DNA from: JAICLK01 sp963810525
GTDB lineage: Bacteria; Patescibacteriota; Saccharimonadia; Saccharimonadales; UBA4665
Assembly: GCA_963810525.1 (NCBI GenBank)
Contig: CAWENB010000003.1
Coordinates: 558,001 to 622,000, forward strand
Length of the DNA stretch: 64,000 bases
Direction: 5' to 3'
The notes under the pieces were generated by a model. That model was not told the DNA's origin. It saw only the letters and a program-made list of their open reading frames with translations, and ran no database searches. The position numbers and the translations under genes are program-made. This document shows, piece after piece, positions 1 through 6,819 of the stretch. The first letter of the stretch is position 1. Each line of letters opens with the position of its first letter.

Positions 1-550
1 CGTACCAACGACGGGTGCATTGACGAGTGCCGGACTCGCCAGCAATCAACTTACCGGTTTCTTCGAGCCTCAAGGTTCAGTGGGAGGCAGTACTAACTTG
101 CCGTATGACGCCGCGCACAAGGGCAAGGCGAATGTTGTGGCAGCCAGCTGTAACATAGGTTCGTATGGCACGTGCACGGCAACCATAACCGGCCTTTCCG
201 GCACGAACTATACGCTTCGACTTATTTCACTTTACGGCACGAGCGACGTAACGGTTACGCCGGAAAGCAGCGGCTCACCGGTGCCGACAACGGGTGAGGT
301 GGTGGTCGATGCCACTGGTGACGCCGACGGCGTACTGCGCCGCATCCAGGTACGATTGCCGACCTCGGATTATAACGGCATCATTCCCGACGACGCAATC
401 CAGAGCAATAGCGCGATTTGCAAGCGATTTTACGTAACTCCGTCGTACTACGCCAACGCTGGCGACGTAATTAATCCTCAAACAAGTACGAGCGACCCGA
501 ATTACAACCCGATGTGCGACAACAACCTGCCGTCTTCGGGTTCGCCGTAG
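1..550 (+). CDS. C-terminal part of a secreted pilin-like protein (5' partial)
   Basis: The frame is open from base 2 and stops at 548-550, so the true start lies upstream of the window; the TTG at 20 is only an internal codon. The fragment of about 182 residues is rich in Ser, Thr, Gly and Asn with few charges, as in exported proteins. It has scattered cysteines (CNIGSYGTC, ICKRF, PMC) that could form disulfides. A segment ending in VLRRIQVRLP resembles the C-terminal part of minor pilins and pseudopilins of Saccharibacteria, which is my main reason for the call. The N-terminal prepilin cleavage site that would prove it is outside the window. It converges on the xer gene with about 30 bp between stop codons. 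Another cell-surface protein is possible. Confidence 0.5.
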   Translation, partial: VPTTGALTSAGLASNQLTGFFEPQGSVGGSTNLPYDAAHKGKANVVAASCNIGSYGTCTATITGLSGTNYTLRLISLYGTSDVTVTPESSGSPVPTTGEVVVDATGDADGVLRRIQVRLPTSDYNGIIPDDAIQSNSAICKRFYVTPSYYANAGDVINPQTSTSDPNYNPMCDNNLPSSGSP

Positions 551-579
551 GCATGTCTTTGCAATGAAAGCGGGCAAAT

Positions 580-1497
580 TTATTCTAGCGTTTTGTGATG
601 GAACCGTTGGTGTACTTGTTTCAAATGCGGGTCGGTGACGTGCGTGTAAATTTGGGTGGTCGAAATATTGCTGTGGCCGAGCATGGCCTGCACTGAGCGG
701 AGGTCGGCGCCGTTCATGAGTAAGTCCGTCGCGAAGGAATGACGTAAGGTGTGCGGGCTGACGTGCTTCGTAATGCCGGCGAGCCGTGCATAGCGACTAG
801 CCATGCGCTGCACGCTGCGCGCGGTCAGTCGGTGAAAATTACCGGTCAGATCAACCTGTTTGCGGCCGCTGTAGCGTACAAACAACGGCCGGGTATTGTC
901 CTCGCGTTTGCCCAGATACGTTCCAACCCACTCTGCGGCTTCGGGACTGATGAATATCGGGCGGTCTTTCTGCCCCTTGCCGCGCACCATGAATTCACGG
1001 CGTTTCAGATTGATATGATCGCGGTCAAGCCCGACGAGTTCACTAACGCGTAAGCCCGAGCTGAATAGAAGCTCTAAAATCGCACGGTCGCGCAAACCGC
1101 CCAAGGTATTAACGTCCGGTTGTTTGAATAGTCGCTCTAGCTCGTCTTCGTTCAGCCAGGTAACTTGCTTGCGTTGTGTACGGGCCAACTCTATTTTGTC
1201 CGGCGTGAGCGCTGGAATGTCCCGTTTAGCGCAGAATCGCAGAAATGCACGAAGCGCAATCAGGTGGTAATTTTGCGTTACTTTTTGCAGTTCGTCAGAC
1301 GTGTTGGTACCGAGCCGAGCCAGCCACAGTCGCCATTTGCGCACCAGCTCTGTATCGATATCAGCAACCTGGATGTCGCCCGCGAAGTCGATAAGCCGCG
1401 TCAGGTAGTGATCGTAATTGGTGATGGTTTTCTGCGAGCGGTTCTGCTCGATCTCCAGATATTCCAGGAAATCCGTCTTGGCTTTAGTGAATTGCAT
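580..1497 (-). CDS. xerC: Tyrosine recombinase XerC/XerD/XerA-type
   Basis: Site-specific recombinase that resolves chromosome dimers at dif; in genomes with one Xer it would act alone, as in XerA/XerH systems. From the chosen start it has 305 residues, the normal family length. An N-terminal SAM-like core-binding domain (about 1-90) precedes the catalytic domain with Arg150, Lys174, His249-x-x-Arg252, His275 and nucleophile Tyr284 (HTLRHSFATDLL, LGHSNISTTQIYTHV), so the active site is complete. I prefer the ATG at 1497: upstream extensions add an unrelated basic stretch, and a -10-like TATACAAT lies 7 nt before this ATG, fitting a leaderless message. No integrase-type neighbours are seen, so a housekeeping role is more likely than a mobile-element one. 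Confidence 0.9.
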   Translation of the reverse strand: MQFTKAKTDFLEYLEIEQNRSQKTITNYDHYLTRLIDFAGDIQVADIDTELVRKWRLWLARLGTNTSDELQKVTQNYHLIALRAFLRFCAKRDIPALTPDKIELARTQRKQVTWLNEDELERLFKQPDVNTLGGLRDRAILELLFSSGLRVSELVGLDRDHINLKRREFMVRGKGQKDRPIFISPEAAEWVGTYLGKREDNTRPLFVRYSGRKQVDLTGNFHRLTARSVQRMASRYARLAGITKHVSPHTLRHSFATDLLMNGADLRSVQAMLGHSNISTTQIYTHVTDPHLKQVHQRFHHKTLE

Positions 1498-1587
1498 ACG
1501 CTTAATTGTATAGGACTTTCGCATTTTGCACATTTCATCCGAAGACCCTGCGTTCCGGTGCTCGTCGTACCGGTACGTACGCCACCG

Positions 1588-1680
1588 CTTTAGTGCCAAA
1601 AAGAGCAGGCTCTTTCGGGGATTCCGGCGCTTATTTTTCGAACGAACTGCGCAAAAATGCGCGAAACCGGTGCACTAAAG
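1588..1680. other. Intergenic inverted-repeat structure between xerC and ndk
   Basis: A perfect 9-bp inverted repeat (CTTTAGTGC at 1588-1596, GCACTAAAG at 1672-1680) encloses two smaller hairpins: AAAGAG-cagg-CTCTTT near 1600-1615 and TGCGCA-aaaa-TGCGCG near 1648-1663. On the minus strand the first hairpin is followed by T residues and could be a weak terminator. The set could be an RNA structure in the xerC or ndk upstream region or a degenerate palindromic element. No protein is encoded here. Confidence 0.35.
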
Positions 1681-1772
1681 TGAATGGAAATGCCGCGCCA
1701 CGGCTGGCGTAAAACAGTAGTAGCGTGCGTCTTTCTTATCTGTTACAATGGCCGGTATAAACAAGGATACAT

Positions 1773-2237
1773 ATGGAACGGACGCTCATTATTGCAAAGC
1801 CCGACGCCGTGCAGCGCGGCTTGGTCGGTGAAATTATTAAACGTCTAGAGCAAAAGGGCTTGAAGCTTATCGGCTTGAAGATGGTGCGGCTTGACGAAAC
1901 GATACTGCGTGGCCACTATGCCGAGCATGTCTCAAAGCCTTTCTATCCTGGGCTGGAGGACCACATGAAAAGTTCACCCGTTGTTGTCATGGCCTGGGAG
2001 GGCTTTGAGTGCGTCAACTCGGTGCGCGTGATTGTTGGCGCAACCAATCCGCGTGAAGCGCTGGCTGGCACGATCCGCGGCGACTTTTCAATCGGCGTTG
2101 GCCGTAACCTCGTACACGCGTCGGACAGTAAGGCTACCGGCGAGACGGAGGTGGCCCGCTTCTTCAATAATGACGAATTATTCGAGTACGAAAAATCCGA
2201 ATACCTGCACCTTTACGAAGCCTTCGAGCGTAAATAG
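1773..2237 (+). CDS. ndk: Nucleoside diphosphate kinase
   Basis: Transfers the gamma-phosphate from ATP to NDPs by a phosphohistidine ping-pong mechanism, balancing NTP and dNTP pools in the cytoplasm. The 154-residue protein matches the family length (140-155). The N-terminal ERTLIIAKPDAVQRGLVGEI and the active-site block NLVHASDS with His115 are clear; the usual HGSDS reads HASDS here. Start ATG 1773 has an AAGGA six bases upstream, and a TACAAT -10 box lies at 1744-1749. In an organism that scavenges nucleotides from a host this is a core salvage enzyme. It is a single-gene unit between xerC (divergent) and the tRNA-Arg region. Confidence 0.97.
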   Translation: MERTLIIAKPDAVQRGLVGEIIKRLEQKGLKLIGLKMVRLDETILRGHYAEHVSKPFYPGLEDHMKSSPVVVMAWEGFECVNSVRVIVGATNPREALAGTIRGDFSIGVGRNLVHASDSKATGETEVARFFNNDELFEYEKSEYLHLYEAFERK

Positions 2238-2370
2238 TTTGACCAATCTCGCAAACAAAGTAGTCAAAATTTGCTTGCGATGAGGGAAAAGAGTGGCGAG
2301 CAGGGTTTTGCCAAGGGTAATACTCGATCTAGTCGACGAGCGATGAGGAAAGTCGCAGGTTTATTTCACC

Positions 2371-2440
2371 CCGTACCGTAGTTCAATGGATAGTCTAACT
2401 CCGTCAATCCTTCCCATAAAATCCCTAGAGATTTTATGGG
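2371..2440 (+). other. tRNA-like 5' remnant followed by a perfect hairpin
   Basis: Bases 2378-2392 (GTAGTTCAATGGATAG) match the D-arm of the intact tRNA-Arg at 2463 with one change, but no anticodon arm or T-arm follows. An 11-bp perfect hairpin (CCCATAAAATC at 2413-2423 with GATTTTATGGG at 2430-2440) then lies just before the tRNA promoter. It looks like a truncated tRNA duplication. The hairpin is not followed by a U tract. Confidence 0.4.
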
Positions 2441-2462
2441 GACCCCGGTACAATCAGAACAT

Positions 2463-2538
2463 GGCCCGGTAGTTCAACGGATAGAACACCACCGTCCTAA
2501 GGTGGGTGTTGGGGGTTCGATTCCCTCCCGGGTCACCA
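2463..2538 (+). tRNA. tRNA-Arg (anticodon CCT)
   Basis: Full cloverleaf: acceptor GGCCCGG pairs with CCGGGTC (one G-U), anticodon stem CCACC/GGTGG around loop GTCCTAA gives anticodon CCT (reads AGG), T-loop GTTCGAT, and encoded CCA at 2536-2538. A TACAAT -10 box sits at 2449-2454. A hairpin terminator follows 16 bp after the CCA. Confidence 0.96.
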
Positions 2539-2554
2539 TTGTAGGATATACAAC

Positions 2555-2586
2555 AATAGGATATGCTGTAGCATATCCTATTTTCT
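2555..2586 (+). terminator. Rho-independent terminator after tRNA-Arg
   Basis: A 12-bp stem (AATAGGATATGC at 2555-2566 with GCATATCCTATT at 2571-2582), loop TGTA, and a short T-rich tail. It ends the tRNA-Arg transcript. Confidence 0.8.
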
Positions 2587-2629
2587 CTATAGCCCATTGT
2601 TGGAATAAGTGTACTGGCTGTTTCAATGA

Positions 2630-2788
2630 AACTACTTATGTTGCGTTAGGAATTTGAGTGGGGGGATCTTTGTGGGCGACAATGAGAAGGGTGTGCTTGC
2701 GGTCGAGGAGCTGGGATTGCGCGGTGTCCCTAATGTTGACCTGCCTGGCTTGTGTGAGGATTTGCGGGCACTCGGTGTCGTGACCTGA
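2630..2788 (+). pseudogene. Possible 3' remnant of a protein gene
   Basis: The frame is open for 52 codons with no good start codon. Its last 38 residues (GDNEKGVLAVEELGLRGVPN onward) have protein-like composition and G/C-rich third positions like neighbouring genes. The stop lies inside the promoter region of the next gene (TACAAT at 2789-2794). I read it as the tail of a gene whose front has been lost; the family is not recognised. Confidence 0.3.
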
Positions 2789-2801
2789 TACAATTATTCT
2801 T

Positions 2802-3413
2802 ATGGCCGAGACAGCGCAAAGTACTACTGCGCCTGAAAAGTACTTTCCCGATCAGTTTGATGATGAAGTGGTGCTTTATGTATTCCGTAAACACCCTGTC
2901 GTGATGCGCAAAGGTTTAGTTTTCAGCTCCGTCGCGATGCTTGCCGGGCCGCTGTACACGTTGTCGCTGACGTTCATGCACCCGAATAATCCGCCGTCGA
3001 TTCCATTTTTCTTCACCAGTATGGCTCTGAGCTTCGTGCTGGCCATCATCGTGTTCTTTCCGTGGTGGATCAGTTGGCATTTCAGCGTGTTTATCGTCAC
3101 TAGTCAGCGGCTGATACAAATCACTCAAAAGGGCCTGTTCCACCGCAGCGTTGTCGACATGGGCTTGCGCCAGATCCAGATGGTAAACTATGAAATCGCC
3201 GGCCTGCAGCAAACCTTGCTCGGATTTGGTACAATTATGATGCAAACTTTGGTGGGGGATTTGGTAATACACGAAGTACATCATCCCGCCAAAACCCAAA
3301 AGAAAATCCTTGAGATTTTGCGCGAGCAGGGCGTTACGGCAGATTCGTATGTGCCTGCGGACGCGGACTCCGGGGAAGAAGTATATGACCAAGAAGACGA
3401 AGCAGAAGCTTAA
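2802..3413 (+). CDS. Membrane protein with bacterial PH-like (bPH2/YdbT-type) domain
   Basis: 203 residues. A short cytoplasmic N-terminus is followed by two transmembrane segments (about 38-58 and 70-92), then a bacterial PH-like domain: the sequence FIVTSQRLIQITQKGLFHRS and the following region match the pattern 'Y.lTnqRli..kG.f.r...di.l..I..v'. An acidic tail ends the protein. Such proteins are common in Patescibacteria and of unknown function, perhaps membrane organisation or stress sensing. TACAAT at 2789-2794 ends 7 nt before the ATG and there is no Shine-Dalgarno, suggesting a leaderless mRNA. Its 3' end overlaps the next gene by 29 bp, so the two are probably co-expressed. Confidence 0.8.
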   Translation: MAETAQSTTAPEKYFPDQFDDEVVLYVFRKHPVVMRKGLVFSSVAMLAGPLYTLSLTFMHPNNPPSIPFFFTSMALSFVLAIIVFFPWWISWHFSVFIVTSQRLIQITQKGLFHRSVVDMGLRQIQMVNYEIAGLQQTLLGFGTIMMQTLVGDLVIHEVHHPAKTQKKILEILREQGVTADSYVPADADSGEEVYDQEDEAEA

Positions 3414-4521
3414 TAAGCTCAAGAAGACTCTCGGCAAACGGGCGGTTGCACCAACCACGCAAGCCGCCCGTTCGCTGCGCGCCTTGCGTATGCGCAAAAC
3501 CGAGCCGGAAGCCCGCCTGCACGAAGCGATTGAAAATCTGCCGCGGATTACTAATGAAACTGTGGCCGAGCACCGTGAACAGCTGCTGCGTGGCGCGCGT
3601 AAATATATCTATCCGCTGGAGCACGCCAAGCACCGCATCGTGCTCATTTCGGCATGGATTTTTTCCGCGGCGGTCATCATGTTCTTCGCATATGTCGGAT
3701 TAGCGCTTTATAAATTCCAGTCCACCTCGACCTTCCTATACTACGTGACGCTCGCCATTCCATTTCCGGTGGCGAAGGCGGGCCCAAGCTGGGTATCGTA
3801 TGAAAGCTACCTGTTCGAACTGCGGCACTACACGCATTATTACCAGACACAACAGGGCATAAATTTCTCGGATGCACGCGGCAAACAACAGCTCGCCGCG
3901 TTCAAAAAACAAGCTATGCAAGAAGTCATCAACGACGCCTACGTCAAACAGCTTGCGAGTAAATACGGTGTCAGTGTGAGCGACCAGGAGGTGAGCAATG
4001 AGGTCCAGCTGGTGCGGCAGCAGAACCGACTCGGCAGCAGCGACCAGGAATTTGCCGATGTACTCAAGCAATTCTGGGGTTGGTCGGTCGGCGATTTCCA
4101 GCGTGAACTCAAAATGCAGCTGCTGGCCCAAAAGGTTGTCGCCAAGCTTGACGCCGGTACGCAGTCCCGCGCCGCAACCGTGCTGGCAAAACTCCAAAGT
4201 GGTAATAAATTCAGTGACCTTGCCAAGCAGTATTCCGACGATACCGCCACCAAAAACAACGGTGGGGAATACCCGGGAATTATAGACAGTACCGACCAGG
4301 ATTTACCTCCACAGGTTCTTAATCAGTTGCTCGCCTTACAGCCGGGCCAAGTTTCCGGCGTTATTAATACTGGCTACACACTTGAGATCGACAAGGTCCT
4401 GTCGGTCAAAAATGGTAAGATCCGCGCCGCACATATCGTCTTTAACTTCAATAGCATCAACAACTATACTAATCCACTACGCTCCAAGGAAAAGCCGGAC
4501 GAACTCATCAACGTCCAGTAG
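3385..4521 (+). CDS. Membrane-anchored parvulin-type peptidyl-prolyl isomerase (PrsA/SurA-like)
   Basis: Extracytoplasmic foldase or chaperone. I chose ATG 3385 because GGGAAGAAG lies just upstream and the basic start (TKKTKQKLNKLKK) fits; an upstream start would only re-read the overlapping gene. The 378-residue protein has a long charged cytoplasmic N-terminus, one transmembrane helix (about 83-107), a SurA_N-like helical region (about 150-250) and a parvulin domain (about 255-350) with SGNKFSDLAKQYSDD and a GGEYPG motif in place of the usual GGdlG. It overlaps the PH-domain gene by 29 bp. Substrates are likely exported surface proteins such as pilins, the L,D-transpeptidase or the giant fibre encoded in this window; that link is inference. 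Confidence 0.85.
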   Translation: MTKKTKQKLNKLKKTLGKRAVAPTTQAARSLRALRMRKTEPEARLHEAIENLPRITNETVAEHREQLLRGARKYIYPLEHAKHRIVLISAWIFSAAVIMFFAYVGLALYKFQSTSTFLYYVTLAIPFPVAKAGPSWVSYESYLFELRHYTHYYQTQQGINFSDARGKQQLAAFKKQAMQEVINDAYVKQLASKYGVSVSDQEVSNEVQLVRQQNRLGSSDQEFADVLKQFWGWSVGDFQRELKMQLLAQKVVAKLDAGTQSRAATVLAKLQSGNKFSDLAKQYSDDTATKNNGGEYPGIIDSTDQDLPPQVLNQLLALQPGQVSGVINTGYTLEIDKVLSVKNGKIRAAHIVFNFNSINNYTNPLRSKEKPDELINVQ

Positions 4522-4523
4522 TC

Positions 4524-4545
4524 GGAAGCAATTGGTTTGCTTTTC
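4524..4545 (+). terminator. Weak terminator-like hairpin after the foldase gene
   Basis: A short stem GAAGCAA with TTGCTTT just past the stop codon at 4521, followed by a few T residues. Stability is marginal. The rest of 4546-4759 holds no gene that I can see. Confidence 0.35.
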
Positions 4546-4759
4546 GTGCCGCAACTTGCTATCATTACCCCTGTTCAATACCTGTTTTTAAAATTGCAAT
4601 ACAAGGAGTCAAGGCGACTGAATGCAGTTTTGAAAGGAGGGGCACAAGAGCAAGTTCGTAGCTTATGCTGCTAAGACGGCAAGAACGGCACTGGCTCATG
4701 CGCTTCGGAAAGGGGCCTCCAAAACAAGCCAGCGAAGTATATGTTTTGGAGTAAGACGC

Positions 4760-4836
4760 GGGCTCGTAGTGTAGTGGCCTAACACGCCTCCCTGTCACGG
4801 AGGAGATCGCCGGTTCAAATCCGGTCGAGCCCGCCA
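4760..4836 (+). tRNA. tRNA-Asp (anticodon GTC)
   Basis: Acceptor GGGCTCG pairs with CGAGCCC, anticodon stem CCTCC/GGAGG with loop CTGTCAC gives GTC, T-arm CCGG-TTCAAAT-CCGG, discriminator G and encoded CCA at 4834-4836. A terminator follows at 4851. Confidence 0.97.
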
Positions 4837-4850
4837 TGAAGCTTATGCTT

Positions 4851-4879
4851 AATCACCTCAATCATAAGGGGTGATTTTT
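4851..4879 (+). terminator. Rho-independent terminator after tRNA-Asp
   Basis: Stem AATCACC / GGTGATT followed by TTTT. It also separates the tRNA from the promoter (TATAAT at 4882-4887) of the small gene downstream. Confidence 0.75.
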
Positions 4880-4893
4880 GTTATAATAGAACC

Positions 4894-5052
4894 ATGAATT
4901 GTCCTGTATGCGACAAACCCATGAAAAAGACTGCATGGCGTATCACTAACAACAAAGAAGAGGGCGACGCCTACAAAGAGTACGACAGCACTACGTATCA
5001 CTGCGAACTGGATGATGCTTGGCTAGTTACCGAATTGCCAAAAGCAAAGTAG
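4894..5052 (+). CDS. Small zinc-ribbon-like protein (52 aa)
   Basis: A 52-residue protein starting MNCPVCDKPMKKTAW. It has a CPVC pair near the start and one further Cys (YHCELDD), so a partial zinc knuckle or ribbon is likely but the fourth ligand is unclear. A perfect TATAAT (4882-4887) ends exactly 6 nt before the ATG, putting the transcription start at or next to the start codon; no Shine-Dalgarno is present. This is one of the clearest leaderless genes in the window. A strong terminator follows at 5096. Function unknown. Confidence 0.75.
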   Translation: MNCPVCDKPMKKTAWRITNNKEEGDAYKEYDSTTYHCELDDAWLVTELPKAK

Positions 5053-5081
5053 TTCCAGACACTCTCCGCTACGGCCCGCCA
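5050..5081 (+). repeat. Left copy of imperfect 32-bp direct repeat flanking the HAD/toxin-antitoxin island
   Basis: TAGTTCCAGAcACTCtCcGC and the following TACGGCCCGCCA match bases 6601-6632 at 29 of 32 positions. The copy begins at the stop codon of the small zinc-ribbon gene. The two copies bracket three genes that are more AT-rich than their surroundings. Confidence 0.7.
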
Positions 5082-5095
5082 AGCGGAACAAAAAC

Positions 5096-5118
5096 AGAGG
5101 TCATTTTGACCTCTTTTT
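5096..5118 (+). terminator. Rho-independent terminator
   Basis: Perfect 8-bp stem AGAGGTCA / TGACCTCT with a TTT loop and a T run. It ends the small zinc-ribbon transcript and lies just before the HAD gene promoter. Confidence 0.85.
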
Positions 5119-5133
5119 GATATCATATTATCC

Positions 5134-5871
5134 ATGGCTGACATTCAGCAAGGGATGCATCCCGTAAACCTCAGGGAATTAGCGCCACCAGCAGTAAATG
5201 CTGGATTATTTGATATGGATGACTTAATGATTAACAGTCACCCGCTACATATGAAGATCTTCGGGACTGTTCTTGCAGGCCATGGCGTTGATATTCGTGA
5301 CCCAAGCAATCCATGGACGGCTCATGATGAAGCATCCATGTTTGGATTAAAAGTTTCTGATGCATTTGGGCTATTTGTTGCAAGGTATAATATACCTCCA
5401 AATATCAGCACCGAACAATTACATCACGAGTTTGATGACCTGATAATACCTGTATTTGAACGAGAACCAATAGAACCAATGCCTGGGTTAATGGATTTGC
5501 TTGCCCAATTAGTTGGACATGGGATAACTCTTGCACTTGCATCTTCTGCCAGACATCGCAAAATAGATATAGTATTAGGCAAGCTGGGGCTTAAGGACAA
5601 TTTTAAAGCCATTGTGTCAGGTGAGGATGATATAGAGCACGGTAAACCTGCACCAGATATTTTTCTTGCAGCAGCAAGCAAAATCGGGAGCTTACCGTCG
5701 GAGTGCATGGGGTTTGAAGATGCGAGGAATGGAATAGAAAGCCTTAATGCTGCAGGTATGTTCTCTATAGGTGTACATAATCTATTTTCAGCACAGCGCC
5801 TTGGCATAAGGCAGGATTTATCAGAAGCGGATCTTCAGGTTAACTCGCTGGCTGAATTAACTTATAAGTGA
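5134..5871 (+). CDS. HAD-superfamily phosphatase (beta-phosphoglucomutase-like subfamily)
   Basis: 245 residues with the four HAD motifs: motif I FDMDDL (Asp27 nucleophile, Asp29 acid/base; the usual Gly after DxD is Asp), motif II ASSAR, motif III Lys in HGKPAPD, motif IV FEDARNG. A helical cap lies between motifs I and II, as in subfamily IA phosphatases acting on sugar phosphates or phosphoglycolate. TATCAT at 5121-5126 ends 7 nt before the ATG (leaderless pattern). The gene is clearly more AT-rich at third positions than ndk or xerC, and it lies with a toxin-antitoxin pair between 32-bp direct repeats, so recent transfer is likely. Substrate not predictable. Confidence 0.85.
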   Translation: MADIQQGMHPVNLRELAPPAVNAGLFDMDDLMINSHPLHMKIFGTVLAGHGVDIRDPSNPWTAHDEASMFGLKVSDAFGLFVARYNIPPNISTEQLHHEFDDLIIPVFEREPIEPMPGLMDLLAQLVGHGITLALASSARHRKIDIVLGKLGLKDNFKAIVSGEDDIEHGKPAPDIFLAAASKIGSLPSECMGFEDARNGIESLNAAGMFSIGVHNLFSAQRLGIRQDLSEADLQVNSLAELTYK

Positions 5872-5919
5872 CGAAATAGCTCAAGTGCAATGCTGAGCTC
5901 TGCTCAGTAATATCGCTGA

Positions 5920-5940
5920 TATATAAGTATTACTTATATA
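5920..5940 (+). promoter_or_regulatory. Palindromic operator-like site before the antitoxin gene
   Basis: Perfect 10-bp inverted repeat TATATAAGTA-t-TACTTATATA centred on 5930, ending 11 bp before the antitoxin ATG and overlapping the likely -10 region. AbrB/MazE-type antitoxins normally repress their own operon through such palindromes. Confidence 0.65.
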
Positions 5941-5951
5941 TAGTGGGTAAT

Positions 5952-6194
5952 ATGAATTACACGTATAGTATTACTAGTAAAGGACAAATCATGCTTCCTA
6001 AAGTGTTTCGTGAAAAGCTTGGATTAGACAAGATAGGCAAGGCCACTATTCAAATAAACAAAATTGTTGTTACTCCGCCCAAAAATTTACCTGAAGTACG
6101 AACGTTACTAAGGAGGCCTTCATTTAGGGATACTCTCTTGGAAAAAGAACAGAACATAGGCGCACAACTGGTAAAGAAGCATAGCGTTCGTTGA
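5952..6194 (+). CDS. AbrB/MazE-like (SpoVT-AbrB domain) antitoxin
   Basis: 80 residues. The N-terminal swapped-hairpin DNA-binding domain is clear (MNYTYSITSKGQIMLPKVFREKLGL, here split: TSKGQIMLPK plus FREKLGL). The C-terminal part (about 45-80) is charged and would wrap the toxin. ATG 5952 is preferred to GTG 5943 because the domain begins there and GGGTAA lies upstream. A perfect palindrome sits at the promoter, consistent with autorepression. The stop codon at 6192-6194 lies inside the toxin frame, so the pair is translationally coupled. Confidence 0.8.
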   Translation: MNYTYSITSKGQIMLPKVFREKLGLDKIGKATIQINKIVVTPPKNLPEVRTLLRRPSFRDTLLEKEQNIGAQLVKKHSVR

Positions 6195-6561
6195 AACAAA
6201 TATATTGCTTCGTTGGTTGTTGGGCGACCATAAAGAGTTGAGCGCCAATGCGGAAAAACTTATCCAAGACGCAAAGCCAGCCATCTTGTTAGAGACAGAT
6301 ATTATCGTTGCCGAAATAGTAGTATATGTGTTGCGCGGATCGGGGCGTGACCGTCAACAGACAATCGAGGCTCTATTACTTATAGGTAGAACATCGGCAT
6401 TAAAATATGAAAACGATGAATTAGTTATGAATATTATTAGATTGCTGACTGAACTGAAGCTTGATTTTGCGGATTGTTATTTACTTGCAAGAGCTCGACG
6501 TGAGAAAGTAGGACTTGAAACTTTTGATCAGCCATTGCGCGAAGCCTATATATCCAGCTAG
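6181..6561 (+). CDS. PIN-domain toxin (VapC-like) with a non-standard start
   Basis: Predicted endoribonuclease of the VapC class, usually cleaving tRNA or rRNA when freed from its antitoxin. The PIN fold begins with IAFVETNILLRWLLGD, where the usual first catalytic Asp is Glu; the middle acid is in IIVAEIVVYVL and the C-terminal pair in DFADCYLLAR and ETFDQPL. The first standard start in this frame is TTG 6205, which would remove the first acidic motif. The open frame reaches back to 6175 with no ATG, GTG or TTG before the motif, so initiation at ATA 6181, coupled to antitoxin termination, or a frameshift is needed. I mark ATA 6181 as a working start. Activity is uncertain because of the Asp-to-Glu change. 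Confidence 0.75.
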   Translation: MAFVETNILLRWLLGDHKELSANAEKLIQDAKPAILLETDIIVAEIVVYVLRGSGRDRQQTIEALLLIGRTSALKYENDELVMNIIRLLTELKLDFADCYLLARARREKVGLETFDQPLREAYISS

Positions 6562-6588
6562 GTGATTATAGTCGGTAAGCTTCTAATA

Positions 6589-6774
6589 TCATTTGAATAA
6601 TAGTTCCAGATACTCGCTGCTACGGCCCGCCATGAATAGCCGGTCTTTCATTATTAACTTCGGCAAATTGAACCATCGAGGAAGTGGTCGGGGTAGATGA
6701 GTCAGGTCGCGGCGAAGGCACGTATAGAAGGCTTCGAACATGCGAGTGTAGGGGTAAAACAGGAGTTTGGGGTA
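6589..6774 (-). pseudogene. Possible decayed coding segment
   Basis: On the minus strand the frame is open for about 60 codons without an upstream start (LLFYPYTRMFEAFYTCLRRD and onward, ending LELLFK). Composition is protein-like but no family is recognised. The right-hand direct repeat lies inside it. The remaining bases 6562-6819 show nothing else. Confidence 0.25.
6601..6632 (+). repeat. Right copy of imperfect 32-bp direct repeat
   Basis: Matches 5050-5081 at 29 of 32 positions (differences at repeat positions 11, 16 and 18). Its last bases and the next few (CCCGCCATGAA) also match the 3' end of tRNA-Asp (4830-4840), a hint that the repeat may derive from a tRNA end used as an attachment site. 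Confidence 0.7.
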
Positions 6775-6819
6775 TAAGATAGTTGTAAAAAAAGTAGAAT
6801 AATGTAAAAGTAATTTATT

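Noticed and set aside
580..1497. Integrase of a prophage or integrative element
   Set aside because: Length and context fit the housekeeping Xer; no phage or mobilisation genes and no attachment repeats were seen next to it.
2436..2657. 73-codon plus-strand frame over tRNA-Arg
   Set aside because: Contains the whole tRNA and its terminator.
4565..4837. 90-codon minus-strand frame with GFEPAISSVTGRR
   Set aside because: It is the antisense reading of tRNA-Asp, a common false gene.
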